Part shown: piece by piece, positions 6,872 to 13,598 of the stretch | Layout of the letters: every line of letters starts with the position of its first letter | Position numbering within the stretch: position 1 is the first letter of the stretch | Assembly: GCA_910577605.1 (NCBI GenBank) | Contig: CAJTON010000034.1 | Location: 1-13,598 of the forward strand | DNA: 13,598 nt | From: an uncultured Butyrivibrio sp. | GTDB lineage: Bacteria > Bacillota > Clostridia > Lachnospirales > Lachnospiraceae | Reading direction: 5' to 3' | The notes under the pieces: model-generated | Databases searched by the model: none | What the model was told of the DNA's origin: nothing | The model's input: the letters and a program-made list of their open reading frames with translations, nothing else | Translations under genes and position numbers: made by a program

Positions 6872-8353
6872 TCAACGCGCCCCGGCAATCTCCTCCATCG
6901 TTTCATTCCGGTCTGTCCCTGTTTCCTCCGGTCCGGTCTGCGCTCCGGTTTCCTTATCTGCCGGAAATCCGGGTTGAATCGGATAGTCGTAATAATCGCG
7001 CATTCCGGCGCTTATTTCATACATGAAATTCATCAGGTTTTCTTCATTCATTATATCAAGAAACATATCCCGCTCGCTCAAATACCCGGTGCACGCATAA
7101 TCTCCGTCGGTCCTGCCGTCGTCCCAAAGATTTACCCAGCTGCTGCATTCCTGCTCTCCTGTGGCGAAGCATACCAAATCGCTGACCTGAACCGGAAGAA
7201 ATACCTTTACAGGCTCTCTGTCCTCATCTCCCAAAGTTACTTCAGCGGTATAAATCATAAACACATAGTTCTCATAATAAGTGCTGCTTTCATTTGGATA
7301 AAGCAGATACATTCCCATATACTGTATGTCAGAGATCTCCGTTTCCCATTTCCATTCATATGTATTTTCTATTTCCTCCAGCGCATATCCGTCCATGATA
7401 TCAAAAAGTCCGTCGGATATGTCGGAAATCGATTCGATATACCTGTCCACATCGTTTTTGTCGATCTTATAAGTCTTTAAGGTGCTTTCCAGCTCGATTC
7501 CGTAGTTGTCCCTGAGCATATTCACATGATAATCGTCGACCCTGACAGTAAATTCATCACCGACGGAAAGGTTGTAATTATTCTCCACGGTAAAGCGTAC
7601 GTCCTTCAGCCCTTTTTCCTTTGCGTTGTTTTCGCAGATAACCCATACCGAGCCGCTTCTCCCGTTAAAGGTCATTTCAAGGTACTGAAAAATATCAACC
7701 TTTTTCGCGTCTTTCAGCCCGCTTACATTCTTCTCAAGACTTTTGAACTCCAGGACTATTCCGGTATCCTTCAACACGTCTTCATCATAAAGCATTTCAA
7801 CCTTAACCTTATCCCCGTTTGAAAGCCCGCTATCCGGCGTGACTACAAAGCTTACCGTACGGCATATATTAGAAGCCGTTGTTTTGTACTCATACTTCCT
7901 ACTGCCGTTTGCCTTGCTTCCGCCGACAGCGTTAAAAACAGCGTCGTAAAACTCAGCATAATTAAGGTTTATTTCTGCCCTTCCCTGACCGTTATAGCCG
8001 TTTACATCAATCTCAATATATCTGTTTACATCTATGGTTTTGCTCTTGTTTACCTGTTTGTGCCTTATGCCGTTCATAACAAGTATTCCCGCAACGGTCA
8101 CCCCGATAAGAATAAGTACCGCCGCAGCTATTATTAGGGCTATTTTTTTGTCAAATCCATTTTTGCCGTCCGCACCGGACTCAGGCGCATCGTCATTTGA
8201 TATGTAAAGCTCCTGTTCTTCAACCGTCTCCTGCCGCGCCGAGTCAAATTCCGTCTGCGGAATATTCTCCGTCCTGTCCACCGGCGTTCCGCATTTCGTA
8301 CAGAATTTGTCGCCGTCAGCTATATCCGCCCCGCAGCTTTTACAAAATGCCAT
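6872..8353 (-). CDS. Zinc-ribbon single-pass membrane protein with duplicated extracytoplasmic domain
   Basis: The 493-residue protein starts with a zinc ribbon whose four cysteines (4, 7, 18, 21) make CX2C-X10-CX2C. An acidic linker (about 30-66) leads to a membrane helix at 70-93 (IALIIAAAVLILIGVTVAGI). The zinc ribbon should face the cytosol and the rest the outside. Two similar segments follow, about 107-210 and 218-296: each begins D-(V/I)-x-x-Y-(I/L)-E with NG soon after, contains a (V)F-V/T-V strand, then LSxGD, and ends with a D-x-x-GI-x-LE segment. A third unlike domain (about 300-455) and a low-complexity Glu/Thr tail complete it. The architecture recalls the TcaA/YvbJ type of zinc-ribbon membrane protein, but I cannot name the family. 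The start is supported by an AGGAGGGG site 6 nt upstream. It seems monocistronic, with its own promoter and terminator. Confidence 0.85.
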   Translation of the reverse strand: MAFCKSCGADIADGDKFCTKCGTPVDRTENIPQTEFDSARQETVEEQELYISNDDAPESGADGKNGFDKKIALIIAAAVLILIGVTVAGILVMNGIRHKQVNKSKTIDVNRYIEIDVNGYNGQGRAEINLNYAEFYDAVFNAVGGSKANGSRKYEYKTTASNICRTVSFVVTPDSGLSNGDKVKVEMLYDEDVLKDTGIVLEFKSLEKNVSGLKDAKKVDIFQYLEMTFNGRSGSVWVICENNAKEKGLKDVRFTVENNYNLSVGDEFTVRVDDYHVNMLRDNYGIELESTLKTYKIDKNDVDRYIESISDISDGLFDIMDGYALEEIENTYEWKWETEISDIQYMGMYLLYPNESSTYYENYVFMIYTAEVTLGDEDREPVKVFLPVQVSDLVCFATGEQECSSWVNLWDDGRTDGDYACTGYLSERDMFLDIMNEENLMNFMYEISAGMRDYYDYPIQPGFPADKETGAQTGPEETGTDRNETMEEIAGAR

Positions 8354-8381
8354 TTTTTCCCCTCCTGTAAAATTTATATTT

Positions 8382-8410
8382 GTATTATTTTAACACAAAT
8401 CCATCTGCAA
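8382..8410 (-). promoter_or_regulatory. Predicted sigma-A promoter of the zinc-ribbon gene
   Basis: On the minus strand TTGCAG (8410-8405) and TAATAC (8387-8382) are separated by 17 bp, about 30 nt upstream of the start codon. The predicted start leaves a short leader with the strong ribosome binding site. Other AT-rich hexamers nearby give weaker alternatives. Confidence 0.42.
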
Positions 8411-8449
8411 TTCCATTAAAATTTACCGCCGTAATCTTATTGCGACGTT

Positions 8450-8488
8450 AAAAAATATCCCGGCGCGCCTGAATCAAGCGCCCGGGAT
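8450..8488 (-). terminator. Intrinsic terminator after the amidase gene
   Basis: On the minus strand the arms ATCCCGG (8488-8482) and CCGGGAT (8463-8457) pair, and the stem continues with GCGC/GCGC past one bulged G. A run of six T follows (8455-8450). It lies 35 nt after the amidase stop codon and ends the minus-strand gene run before the zinc-ribbon promoter. Confidence 0.8.
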
Positions 8489-8522
8489 CCATTCTGTGAA
8501 GCATATTATGATGTTCCTGTCA

Positions 8523-9518
8523 TTATGTCGTAATGAAGGTATTGTATCTGAATCTTCTCAGTCTGCGTTCCATTCTTACGGCATTATCAAGATTCTGATA
8601 TGCCCCTACCTGAACTTTATACAGACCGTCAGAATATATTATAAACGCCGGAAAACCGTCGGCAAGCAGGGAATTGAGAAGTCTGTCTGCATTCTCGCGG
8701 CTTCGGAAAGCTCCTACCTGAACGCGGTAAAGCTTACTGCACACGCAGGTTTCATCGTCCGATTCCGGCGGCGCCGCGCCTTCTCTGCTTTGGCCTGGCA
8801 CTGTTTCCGTATCCGTTCCCATGCCTGGATCCGGCATAACATCGCGCTCGCCCCTCGGTCTGGTATCCTTGATGACTCCGTCGCCCTGATCGTTCGTAAA
8901 CCCGCCGTACGGATCGTTGCAGTCGTCATCATCGTTTCCCCATCGGTTTACCGCCTGCTGCTCAACTCTGGCGTTCGTCTGCACGGTCTCCCCGTAGCCG
9001 ATGGTAGAAAGGATTCCGTCCGCTATTCCCTGCGCGATCGCGTCAAAATCCCTGTCAAATTTAGCATTGTCCTTTTCATTGTTTATGAAGCCGGTTTCGA
9101 TCAGAACCGCCGGCATACGGGTCCTCTTAAGAACTACAAGGTTCGGCCGCTCGACAACTCCCATGTCCTTAAAGCCCAATTCCGTCAGATTATCCTGAAT
9201 ATTCCTCGCAAGCCGCTCTTTCTCACCGCCGCTGCTGTATATAAGAGTCTGGGCTCCCGACGCGGTATTGGGATTTTCCACGGAGTTACGGTGAAACGAC
9301 ACAAAATAATCCGCTCCCGCTTCGTTCGCGTCCGTCGCCTTTTTGAACGGAGTTTCATAAATATCGTTCGTCCTTGTATAAACCACGTTTACTCCGCGTC
9401 TCTCAAGGATATCGCCCACGGCTTTGGCAAGCCTGAGGTTATCGTCCTTTTCCTGTCTGCCATTGTACACGGCGCCCGGATCGCTGCCGCCGTGTCCTGC
9501 ATCTAAAGCAACTAACAT
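8523..9518 (-). CDS. CwlC-like N-acetylmuramoyl-L-alanine amidase with SPOR repeats
   Basis: This enzyme should cut the bond between N-acetylmuramic acid and L-alanine of peptidoglycan. Residues 1-172 are an Amidase_3 domain with the zinc ligands His9 (LDAGHGGSDPG), Glu23 and His76 (SFHRNS), and the catalytic Glu141 (VLIETGFINN). A Gly/Asp-rich linker of about 85 residues (180-260), with DDDD at 196-199 and Cys200, Cys258 and Cys260, joins it to a C-terminal SPOR domain. That domain carries two similar units, LYRVQVGAFRSRENA (263-277) and LYKVQVGAYQNLDNA (299-313), expected to bind denuded glycan strands. There is no signal peptide: the catalytic domain starts at residue 1, as in B. subtilis CwlC, a mother-cell lysis enzyme made late in sporulation. 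The linker is longer than in CwlC. It follows the thyA-folA genes after a 96-nt gap that contains a sporulation-like promoter. Confidence 0.92.
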   Translation of the reverse strand: MLVALDAGHGGSDPGAVYNGRQEKDDNLRLAKAVGDILERRGVNVVYTRTNDIYETPFKKATDANEAGADYFVSFHRNSVENPNTASGAQTLIYSSGGEKERLARNIQDNLTELGFKDMGVVERPNLVVLKRTRMPAVLIETGFINNEKDNAKFDRDFDAIAQGIADGILSTIGYGETVQTNARVEQQAVNRWGNDDDDCNDPYGGFTNDQGDGVIKDTRPRGERDVMPDPGMGTDTETVPGQSREGAAPPESDDETCVCSKLYRVQVGAFRSRENADRLLNSLLADGFPAFIIYSDGLYKVQVGAYQNLDNAVRMERRLRRFRYNTFITT

Positions 9519-9585
9519 ATCCTTACCAATCCTTTCAAAATAATAAGGCCGCCCCGTTTGTATGCGGCGCGTGCCCTCTATGGTT

Positions 9586-9612
9586 TAAGATATGCCGTTT
9601 TCTGATAATCGT
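9586..9612 (-). promoter_or_regulatory. Candidate mother-cell sporulation promoter of the amidase gene
   Basis: On the minus strand CATATCTTA (9594-9586), preceded by G, fits CATANNNTA, and AC (9612-9611) lies 16 bp upstream. This predicts a start near 9579 and a leader of about 60 nt. The family supports it: cwlC of B. subtilis is known to depend on sigma-K. The motif itself is short and could occur by chance. Confidence 0.38.
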
Positions 9613-9614
9613 GA

Positions 9615-9752
9615 TTATTTATTCCAGTACACTGTAAGAAAAATAGCCAGAGCGAGCAGCACGACTGCAAGCGTCATTTTGATCGCAAAGGTCTTCCAAA
9701 GCTTCTTTTTACTCTCCGGCGAAATATAATCCTTGCCCGTTTTTTCTTTCAT
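9615..9752 (-). CDS. 45-residue single-pass membrane protein coupled to folA
   Basis: This small gene begins 4 nt after the folA stop codon and encodes 45 residues: a charged, Lys-rich N-terminal half (MKEKTGKDYISPESKKKLWK) and one hydrophobic helix at about 26-42 (TLAVVLLALAIFLTVYW), ending in NK. By the positive-inside rule the N-terminus should be cytosolic. The ribosome binding site GAGAGGAAG (9768-9760) is formed by the last codons of folA, 7 nt before the ATG, which argues for translational coupling. I do not recognise the family. The good start signals, tight spacing and protein-like composition support a real gene; conservation could not be tested here. Confidence 0.72.
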   Translation of the reverse strand: MKEKTGKDYISPESKKKLWKTFAIKMTLAVVLLALAIFLTVYWNK

Positions 9753-9756
9753 ATTC

Positions 9757-10245
9757 CTACTTCCTCTCGTATTTCACATATTCAAATATAATATCAAAAT
9801 AAGTCCTCTCATCGCTTATCTCAGTTATATGCCAGTCATCCATGCCATCAAGATCCGGAAAATGCGCGTCCGCCTGATATGCGTAATCTATCTTGGTGAT
9901 ATACGCCGTATCGCATAAAGGAAGCATCTGCCTGTATACCGATTCCCCTCCGATAACATATATGTCTTCGTCAGCGTAATCTGACGCGGCGGCGACAGCC
10001 TCCTCTATCCCGTGTACGACGACCGCGCCGTCAACAGAGTAAGCCTTATCCCTTGTTATAACTATATTAAGCCTGTTTTTGAGAGGTTTTTTGCCCGGAA
10101 AGCTCTCAAGCGTCTTTCTCCCCATAATGACGGCTTTGCCTGTCGTCGTTTCGCGGAACCGCTTCTGGTCCTCGGGAATCCTCACCAAAAGCCCGTTTTT
10201 ATAGCCTATACCCCAGTTTCTGTCAACGGCAACAATCAGATTCAT
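9757..10245 (-). CDS. folA: Dihydrofolate reductase
   Basis: The enzyme reduces dihydrofolate to tetrahydrofolate with NADPH, recycling the product of ThyA. The 162-residue length is normal. Visible motifs are the N-terminal strand MNLIVAVDRNWGIG with the flexible Met20-type loop, the acidic substrate-binding Asp26 in RIPEDQKRF, VIMGRKTLESFP (39-50), the NADPH-binding VIGGESVY (97-104), and TKID with Thr117. The position equivalent to Trp22 of E. coli is Val21 (GLLVRIPED rather than MPWNLPAD), a change I believe is common in clostridial enzymes. A strong AGGAGG site lies 8 nt upstream. The gene follows thyA after 17 nt, and its last codons carry the ribosome binding site of the next small gene. 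Confidence 0.96.
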   Translation of the reverse strand: MNLIVAVDRNWGIGYKNGLLVRIPEDQKRFRETTTGKAVIMGRKTLESFPGKKPLKNRLNIVITRDKAYSVDGAVVVHGIEEAVAAASDYADEDIYVIGGESVYRQMLPLCDTAYITKIDYAYQADAHFPDLDGMDDWHITEISDERTYFDIIFEYVKYERK

Positions 10246-10262
10246 AGCATTTTCCTCCTGAA

Positions 10263-11111
10263 TTATATCGCAACGGGAATGTCCTTTATCTGAGGACCTG
10301 TTACATAGTTTTCAAGCTTAACGTCGTCCCTTGTAAATTTATAAAAATCGTGTATATCCGGATTAAGCCAGAATGTCGGGGCGTCATATACGGGTCTTGA
10401 TATCAGCTCTTTGACAAGCGGAATATGCCTGTCATAAATATGAGCGTCAGCAATGACGTGCACCAACTCGCCTACATTCATATCGCAGACCTGCGCAAGC
10501 ATATGCAGCAGTACGGCGTACTGGACCACATTCCAGTTATTGGCGGTAAGAACATCCTGCGAGCGCTGATTGAGTATCGCGTTAAGCGTAAGGCGGTCTT
10601 CTCCTTTTTGCTGGGTAACATTGAAGGTCATGCTGTAAGCGCACGGATAAAGATTCATCTCATGCAGATCCTGATGCACATATATATTGGTCATGATCCT
10701 TCTGCTGAAAGGATTGTTTTTCAGATCGTAAATCACCCTGTCTACCTGATCCATCATGCCCTCTTTGTACTGATGCTTAACCCCCAGCTGATAGCCGTAC
10801 GCTTTACCTATCGAGCCGTCCTCGTCCGCCCACTCGTCCCAGATATGGCTGTGAAGGTCCTTTATGTTGTTGGATTTTTGCTGCCATATCCAGAGGATTT
10901 CGTCGGTAGCGCTTTTGACAGCCGTCTTCCTTAGCGTTATCGCCGGAAACTCCCTGCGCAGATCGTATCTGTTCACTACGCCGAATTTTTTTACCGTGTA
11001 GGCAAGAGTCCCGTCCTCCCAGTGGGGACGCACCTTCTCTCCTTCGGTGCTGACGCCGTTTTCGAGAATGTCACTGCACATATCTATAAAAACCTTATCC
11101 GCGTAGCTCAT
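10263..11111 (-). CDS. thyA: Thymidylate synthase, Bacillus-type ThyA
   Basis: The enzyme methylates dUMP to dTMP using methylene-tetrahydrofolate, giving dihydrofolate. The 282-residue length and motifs such as LLWIWQ-like EILWIWQQKS (71-80), HIWDEWADEDGSIGKAYGYQLG (89-110, split here only for reference) and NPDIHDFYKF match the Bacillus subtilis ThyA type rather than the E. coli type. The nucleophile is Cys157 in LYPCAYSMTF. Phosphate-binding arginines are seen at SRR (136-138) and in NQRSQD (181-186), and Asn194, His224 and Tyr226 lie in the dUMP site. The AGGA site sits about 10 nt before the ATG. It is between hflX (17-nt gap) and folA (17-nt gap) in the same run. Confidence 0.96.
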   Translation of the reverse strand: MSYADKVFIDMCSDILENGVSTEGEKVRPHWEDGTLAYTVKKFGVVNRYDLRREFPAITLRKTAVKSATDEILWIWQQKSNNIKDLHSHIWDEWADEDGSIGKAYGYQLGVKHQYKEGMMDQVDRVIYDLKNNPFSRRIMTNIYVHQDLHEMNLYPCAYSMTFNVTQQKGEDRLTLNAILNQRSQDVLTANNWNVVQYAVLLHMLAQVCDMNVGELVHVIADAHIYDRHIPLVKELISRPVYDAPTFWLNPDIHDFYKFTRDDVKLENYVTGPQIKDIPVAI

Positions 11112-11128
11112 CGCAAATTTTCCTCGCT

Positions 11129-12367
11129 TTACTTAATGCTGTCATATATTTCTACGGGGACATACGCCGTGACGGAAATTCCCTCCGGCTTGTATTCCTC
11201 GCTTAAAAGCTGTCCGTATTTTCTGATAACGGAGAGCTTTCCCGCCTCGTCATATCCGAAAATCCTGTCAAGATATACTCTGCTTTCTCTCAGGACTTTT
11301 CCGATTACGGCTGTCAGTTCTTCAATTCCTTCGCCTGTCTTGGCGCTTATATTTACGGTATGATCGGCTTTGAGATCCCTCATCACCTCGCCGCCGTCAG
11401 CCTTGTCTATCTTATTGAACGCCGTTATCACCGGCTTATCTCCGACGCCGAGACGGGTAAGCGTCTCATACACGGTATGCATCTGCAGGTCCATCGCCGG
11501 ATTCGACGCGTCGACGACATGCAGGATAATGTCCGCGTATACCGCTTCTTCAAGCGTGCTCTTAAACGCCTCCACAAGATGATGCGGAAGCTTGCTTATA
11601 AAACCTACCGTATCGCTCATAAGCACCTGCTGTCCGCCTTCTAATTCAAGACTGCGCACCGTAGGGTCAAGAGTGGCGAAAAGCTTATCCTCCTCAAGCA
11701 CTCCGGCTCCGGTAAGCGTATTTAAAAGCGTGGATTTGCCCGCGTTCGTGTAGCCGACTATCGCTACCACCGGTATTCCTGTCTTTTTTCTCTGTCCGCG
11801 CGTAAGCTCTCTGTGCATGACGACTTTTTCAAGCTCGGCTTTAAGCTGTCCTATGCGTTCATGTATCACTCGCCTGTCCATCTCAAGCTTTGTCTCGCCC
11901 GGACCTCTCGTGCCTATTCCTCCGCCGAGCCTTGAAAGCGAGTTTCTCAGTCCGACAAGTCTTGTCGCCCTGTACTTAAGCTGCGCAAGCTCGACCTGTA
12001 TCTTACCCTCGCTGGTCGCGGCGCGCGCCGCAAAAATATCAAGGATAACCAACGTGCGGTCAAGAACTTTCGGTTCAAGCGCTTCCTCAAGATTGGAAAG
12101 CTGCGCCGGAGAAAGCTCGTCGTCGCATATGATACCGGTAGCGCCGTACTCGTATGCCGCCGCTTTTATCTCTTCTATCTTACCCTTTCCGACATATGTT
12201 CCCGGATGTACAGCCTCGCGGTTCTGTATAATTCTTGCGACGGGAACCGCACCCGCCGTAGCCGCCAAATCCGCAAGCTCGTCAAGCGACTGCTCCGTAC
12301 TGTCATTATCCGAGCAGCTTACCGCTACCAGAATAACCTTTTCCTGTACTTCTCCTGTTTCGATCAT
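11129..12367 (-). CDS. hflX: Ribosome-associated GTPase HflX
   Basis: HflX binds the large ribosomal subunit and, in studied bacteria, splits stalled or stress-arrested 70S ribosomes. The 412-residue protein has the HflX N-terminal domain (about 10-130, including VHPGTYVGKGK at 53-63), the Gly-rich linker GGGIGTRGPGETKLEMDRR (148-166), and a complete GTPase domain: GYTNAGKS P-loop at 205-212, switch I TLDPT at 232-236, DTVGF at 252-256, NKID at 318-321 and SAK at 341-343. A short C-terminal domain follows to residue 412. A good AAGGGG site lies 8 nt before the ATG, and the gene begins 19 nt after the TPR lipoprotein gene. No active-site change is seen. Confidence 0.96.
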   Translation of the reverse strand: MIETGEVQEKVILVAVSCSDNDSTEQSLDELADLAATAGAVPVARIIQNREAVHPGTYVGKGKIEEIKAAAYEYGATGIICDDELSPAQLSNLEEALEPKVLDRTLVILDIFAARAATSEGKIQVELAQLKYRATRLVGLRNSLSRLGGGIGTRGPGETKLEMDRRVIHERIGQLKAELEKVVMHRELTRGQRKKTGIPVVAIVGYTNAGKSTLLNTLTGAGVLEEDKLFATLDPTVRSLELEGGQQVLMSDTVGFISKLPHHLVEAFKSTLEEAVYADIILHVVDASNPAMDLQMHTVYETLTRLGVGDKPVITAFNKIDKADGGEVMRDLKADHTVNISAKTGEGIEELTAVIGKVLRESRVYLDRIFGYDEAGKLSVIRKYGQLLSEEYKPEGISVTAYVPVEIYDSIK

Positions 12368-12386
12368 TCAAATCCCCTTATTATTG

Positions 12387-13544
12387 TCACTGTCTTGTTT
12401 TAAGGAACTCATACTCTCTCTGCGCGGCTTTGTCGTTAGGATATTTCTTTACATATTCACTAAAATATTCAAAAGCCTTGGCATAATCATGCTTATATTC
12501 GTAACAGACAGCCCTGTTAAAATACAGTTCCTGCATTACCTGAGGATTATCGTACTCAATTCCCGTCTCAATGTAAGCAAGCGCGCCGTCATAATTTCCC
12601 CTGTTTATCAGATACGCGCCGTACTGATTATAAATGTGCGCGTCGTTCGGATGTTTTCCGAGATATTCCTGATAAAGCCTGTCCGCCTCCGCATAATTCT
12701 GGAGCTTCTCATAAGTCATTGCAAGATAATAAGCCGCATCCCCTTCTCCGTCGGAATATGCGGTTTCAAGATATTCCTTTGCTTTTTCGTAATCTCCGAG
12801 AATAAAGTATGTCCTGCCGAAAAGCAGCTTGTCCTTATCCTCGCTTTCCCCGTTCAGAAGTCTTTTAAGATACGACTCCGCCCTGTCCGCATATCCGGCC
12901 TCCATAAAATTGGAGTACATATTGCAATATGTGACATAGTTATCGTCGCATATCTTGATCGACTCCTCGTAATCAAGAACCGCCTTGTTCTCCTCCCTGA
13001 GGAAAACATACGCCGTCCCCCTGCAGTAATACAGCTCCGCCTTTTCCTTCTGATTTGCCTTGTCCAAAAGCAGGGTGTACGCCTCTGCGGCGTTGGCATA
13101 GTCGCAGGTGATCAAAAGGCTTGACGCATAATATCTAAGCGAATCCACATGAATATCGTCATATTTGTTCTGAGACATATCTATCGCTTTCTTCAGCTGC
13201 GTGAGCGCTTCCGCGTAATTGCCCTCCTTATAAAAAACGATGCCTTTTCCCCTGTACGCGTCCCTACATTCCGCGTCGATAGCGATCGCTGCATCAAAGG
13301 TTTCCATCGCCGCATCATAATCCTCAAGCTCTATCTGCGTCATTCCAAGATATATTCTGTAATCGGTATTTTCCGAACTCTTATTGACCGCCTCCTGAAA
13401 GCAGGACGCAGCCTCCGTATAATTATGGGAATTATAGTACTCCATTCCCTTATTGCACGACTGCACGGCTCCCGCGCCGCACCCCGTCATAGCGAGAACC
13501 GTAACCGCTGCCACCAGCGGAAATATAATAAAACGCTTTTTCAT
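12387..13544 (-). CDS. TPR-repeat lipoprotein
   Basis: The 385-residue protein begins with a lipoprotein signal peptide: MKKR, a hydrophobic stretch (5-19) and a lipobox MTGC with Cys22 as the lipidated residue, so the mature protein should be anchored on the outer face of the membrane. The rest is about ten tetratricopeptide repeats from residue 26 to 371, for example YYNSHNYTEAASCFQEAV, FYKEGNYAEALTQLKKAI and YLGKHPNDAHIYNQYGAYL. Such repeats form a helical solenoid for protein binding; no catalytic domain is present. The partner is unknown. The gene is the first of the minus-strand run visible here; its promoter probably lies right of the window. The ribosome binding site (AAGGG about 14 nt upstream) is weak, but the signal peptide supports this start. 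Confidence 0.9.
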   Translation of the reverse strand: MKKRFIIFPLVAAVTVLAMTGCGAGAVQSCNKGMEYYNSHNYTEAASCFQEAVNKSSENTDYRIYLGMTQIELEDYDAAMETFDAAIAIDAECRDAYRGKGIVFYKEGNYAEALTQLKKAIDMSQNKYDDIHVDSLRYYASSLLITCDYANAAEAYTLLLDKANQKEKAELYYCRGTAYVFLREENKAVLDYEESIKICDDNYVTYCNMYSNFMEAGYADRAESYLKRLLNGESEDKDKLLFGRTYFILGDYEKAKEYLETAYSDGEGDAAYYLAMTYEKLQNYAEADRLYQEYLGKHPNDAHIYNQYGAYLINRGNYDGALAYIETGIEYDNPQVMQELYFNRAVCYEYKHDYAKAFEYFSEYVKKYPNDKAAQREYEFLKTRQ

Positions 13545-13598
13545 CTATTATCAACCAACCCTTAAAAACAAATGTGGAATTTTCCGAAAAAAAGTTAC

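Larger units (their letters stand above)
8523..13544 (-). other. Probable operon: TPR lipoprotein, hflX, thyA, folA, small membrane protein, amidase
   Basis: Six genes run the same way with gaps of 19, 17, 17, 4 and 96 nt. The first five are very likely co-transcribed. The amidase may be read with them and also from its own candidate promoter in the 96-nt gap. A 5-bp GC-rich hairpin (9548-9568) followed by a T-rich stretch lies in this gap and might reduce read-through. The terminator at 8450-8488 ends the run. Confidence 0.65.

Noticed and set aside
8496..9506. Plus-strand open frame of 336 codons opposite the amidase
   Set aside because: It lies almost fully over the amidase, whose catalytic and SPOR motifs are intact. 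The antisense product is Arg/Ile-rich with no recognisable domain.
9548..9568. GCCGC/GCGGC hairpin followed by a T-rich stretch on the minus strand, as a terminator before the amidase
   Set aside because: The stem is only 5 bp with an 11-nt loop and the following tract is interrupted. It is kept only as a possible attenuating element within the operon note.
11817..13124. Plus-strand open frame of 435 codons opposite hflX and the TPR gene
   Set aside because: It is antisense to two clearly conserved genes, has no family motifs, is rich in Ser and Leu in a way typical of shadow frames, and has no ribosome binding site.

Overview
The window looks like chromosomal DNA from an anaerobic, spore-forming Gram-positive bacterium of the Clostridia (Lachnospiraceae/Oscillospiraceae-like). 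This is inferred from strong AGGAGG-type ribosome binding sites, a Bacillus-type thymidylate synthase, a CwlC-like amidase, a SpoIID-like protein, a zinc-ribbon membrane protein and intermediate GC content. I see no phage, insertion sequence, CRISPR array, tRNA or rRNA.

Layout. (1) Positions 1-3272, minus strand: carA and carB, the two subunits of carbamoyl-phosphate synthase. carB overlaps the end of carA by 14 nt and runs off the left edge after about 731 residues. (2) Positions 3273-3603: a 331-bp divergent intergenic region with a good sigma-A promoter on each strand, a leader of about 185 nt for carA, and an inverted repeat over the start region of the plus-strand gene. (3) Positions 3604-6708, plus strand: a cytoplasmic c-di-GMP protein with a degenerate GGDEF and an intact EAL domain, then a SpoIID-like protein with a peptidoglycan-binding domain and no signal peptide. 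A strong hairpin at 6752-6790 closes this block. (4) Positions 6872-8353, minus strand: a zinc-ribbon, single-pass membrane protein with a duplicated extracytoplasmic domain. (5) Positions 8523-13544, minus strand: a compact gene run, in transcription order TPR lipoprotein, hflX, thyA, folA, a 45-residue membrane protein and a CwlC-like amidase. The first four junctions are 4-19 nt; the last is 96 nt. A good intrinsic terminator follows the amidase.

How the genes work together. carAB supplies carbamoyl phosphate for pyrimidines and arginine. thyA makes dTMP and produces dihydrofolate, which FolA reduces back to tetrahydrofolate, so thyA-folA is a functional pair. HflX is a ribosome-associated GTPase. 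The two cell-wall genes share unusual traits: both products lack a signal peptide, and both genes are preceded by a sequence resembling a mother-cell sporulation promoter (AC, 16 bp, then CATANNNTA). This suggests enzymes kept in the mother cell and used late in sporulation, as known for B. subtilis CwlC.

Most of the window is ordinary core genome. The points most worth a second look are the paired leaderless wall proteins with sporulation-like promoters, the small membrane protein coupled to folA, the GGDEF-dead EAL protein, and the duplicated-domain zinc-ribbon protein.
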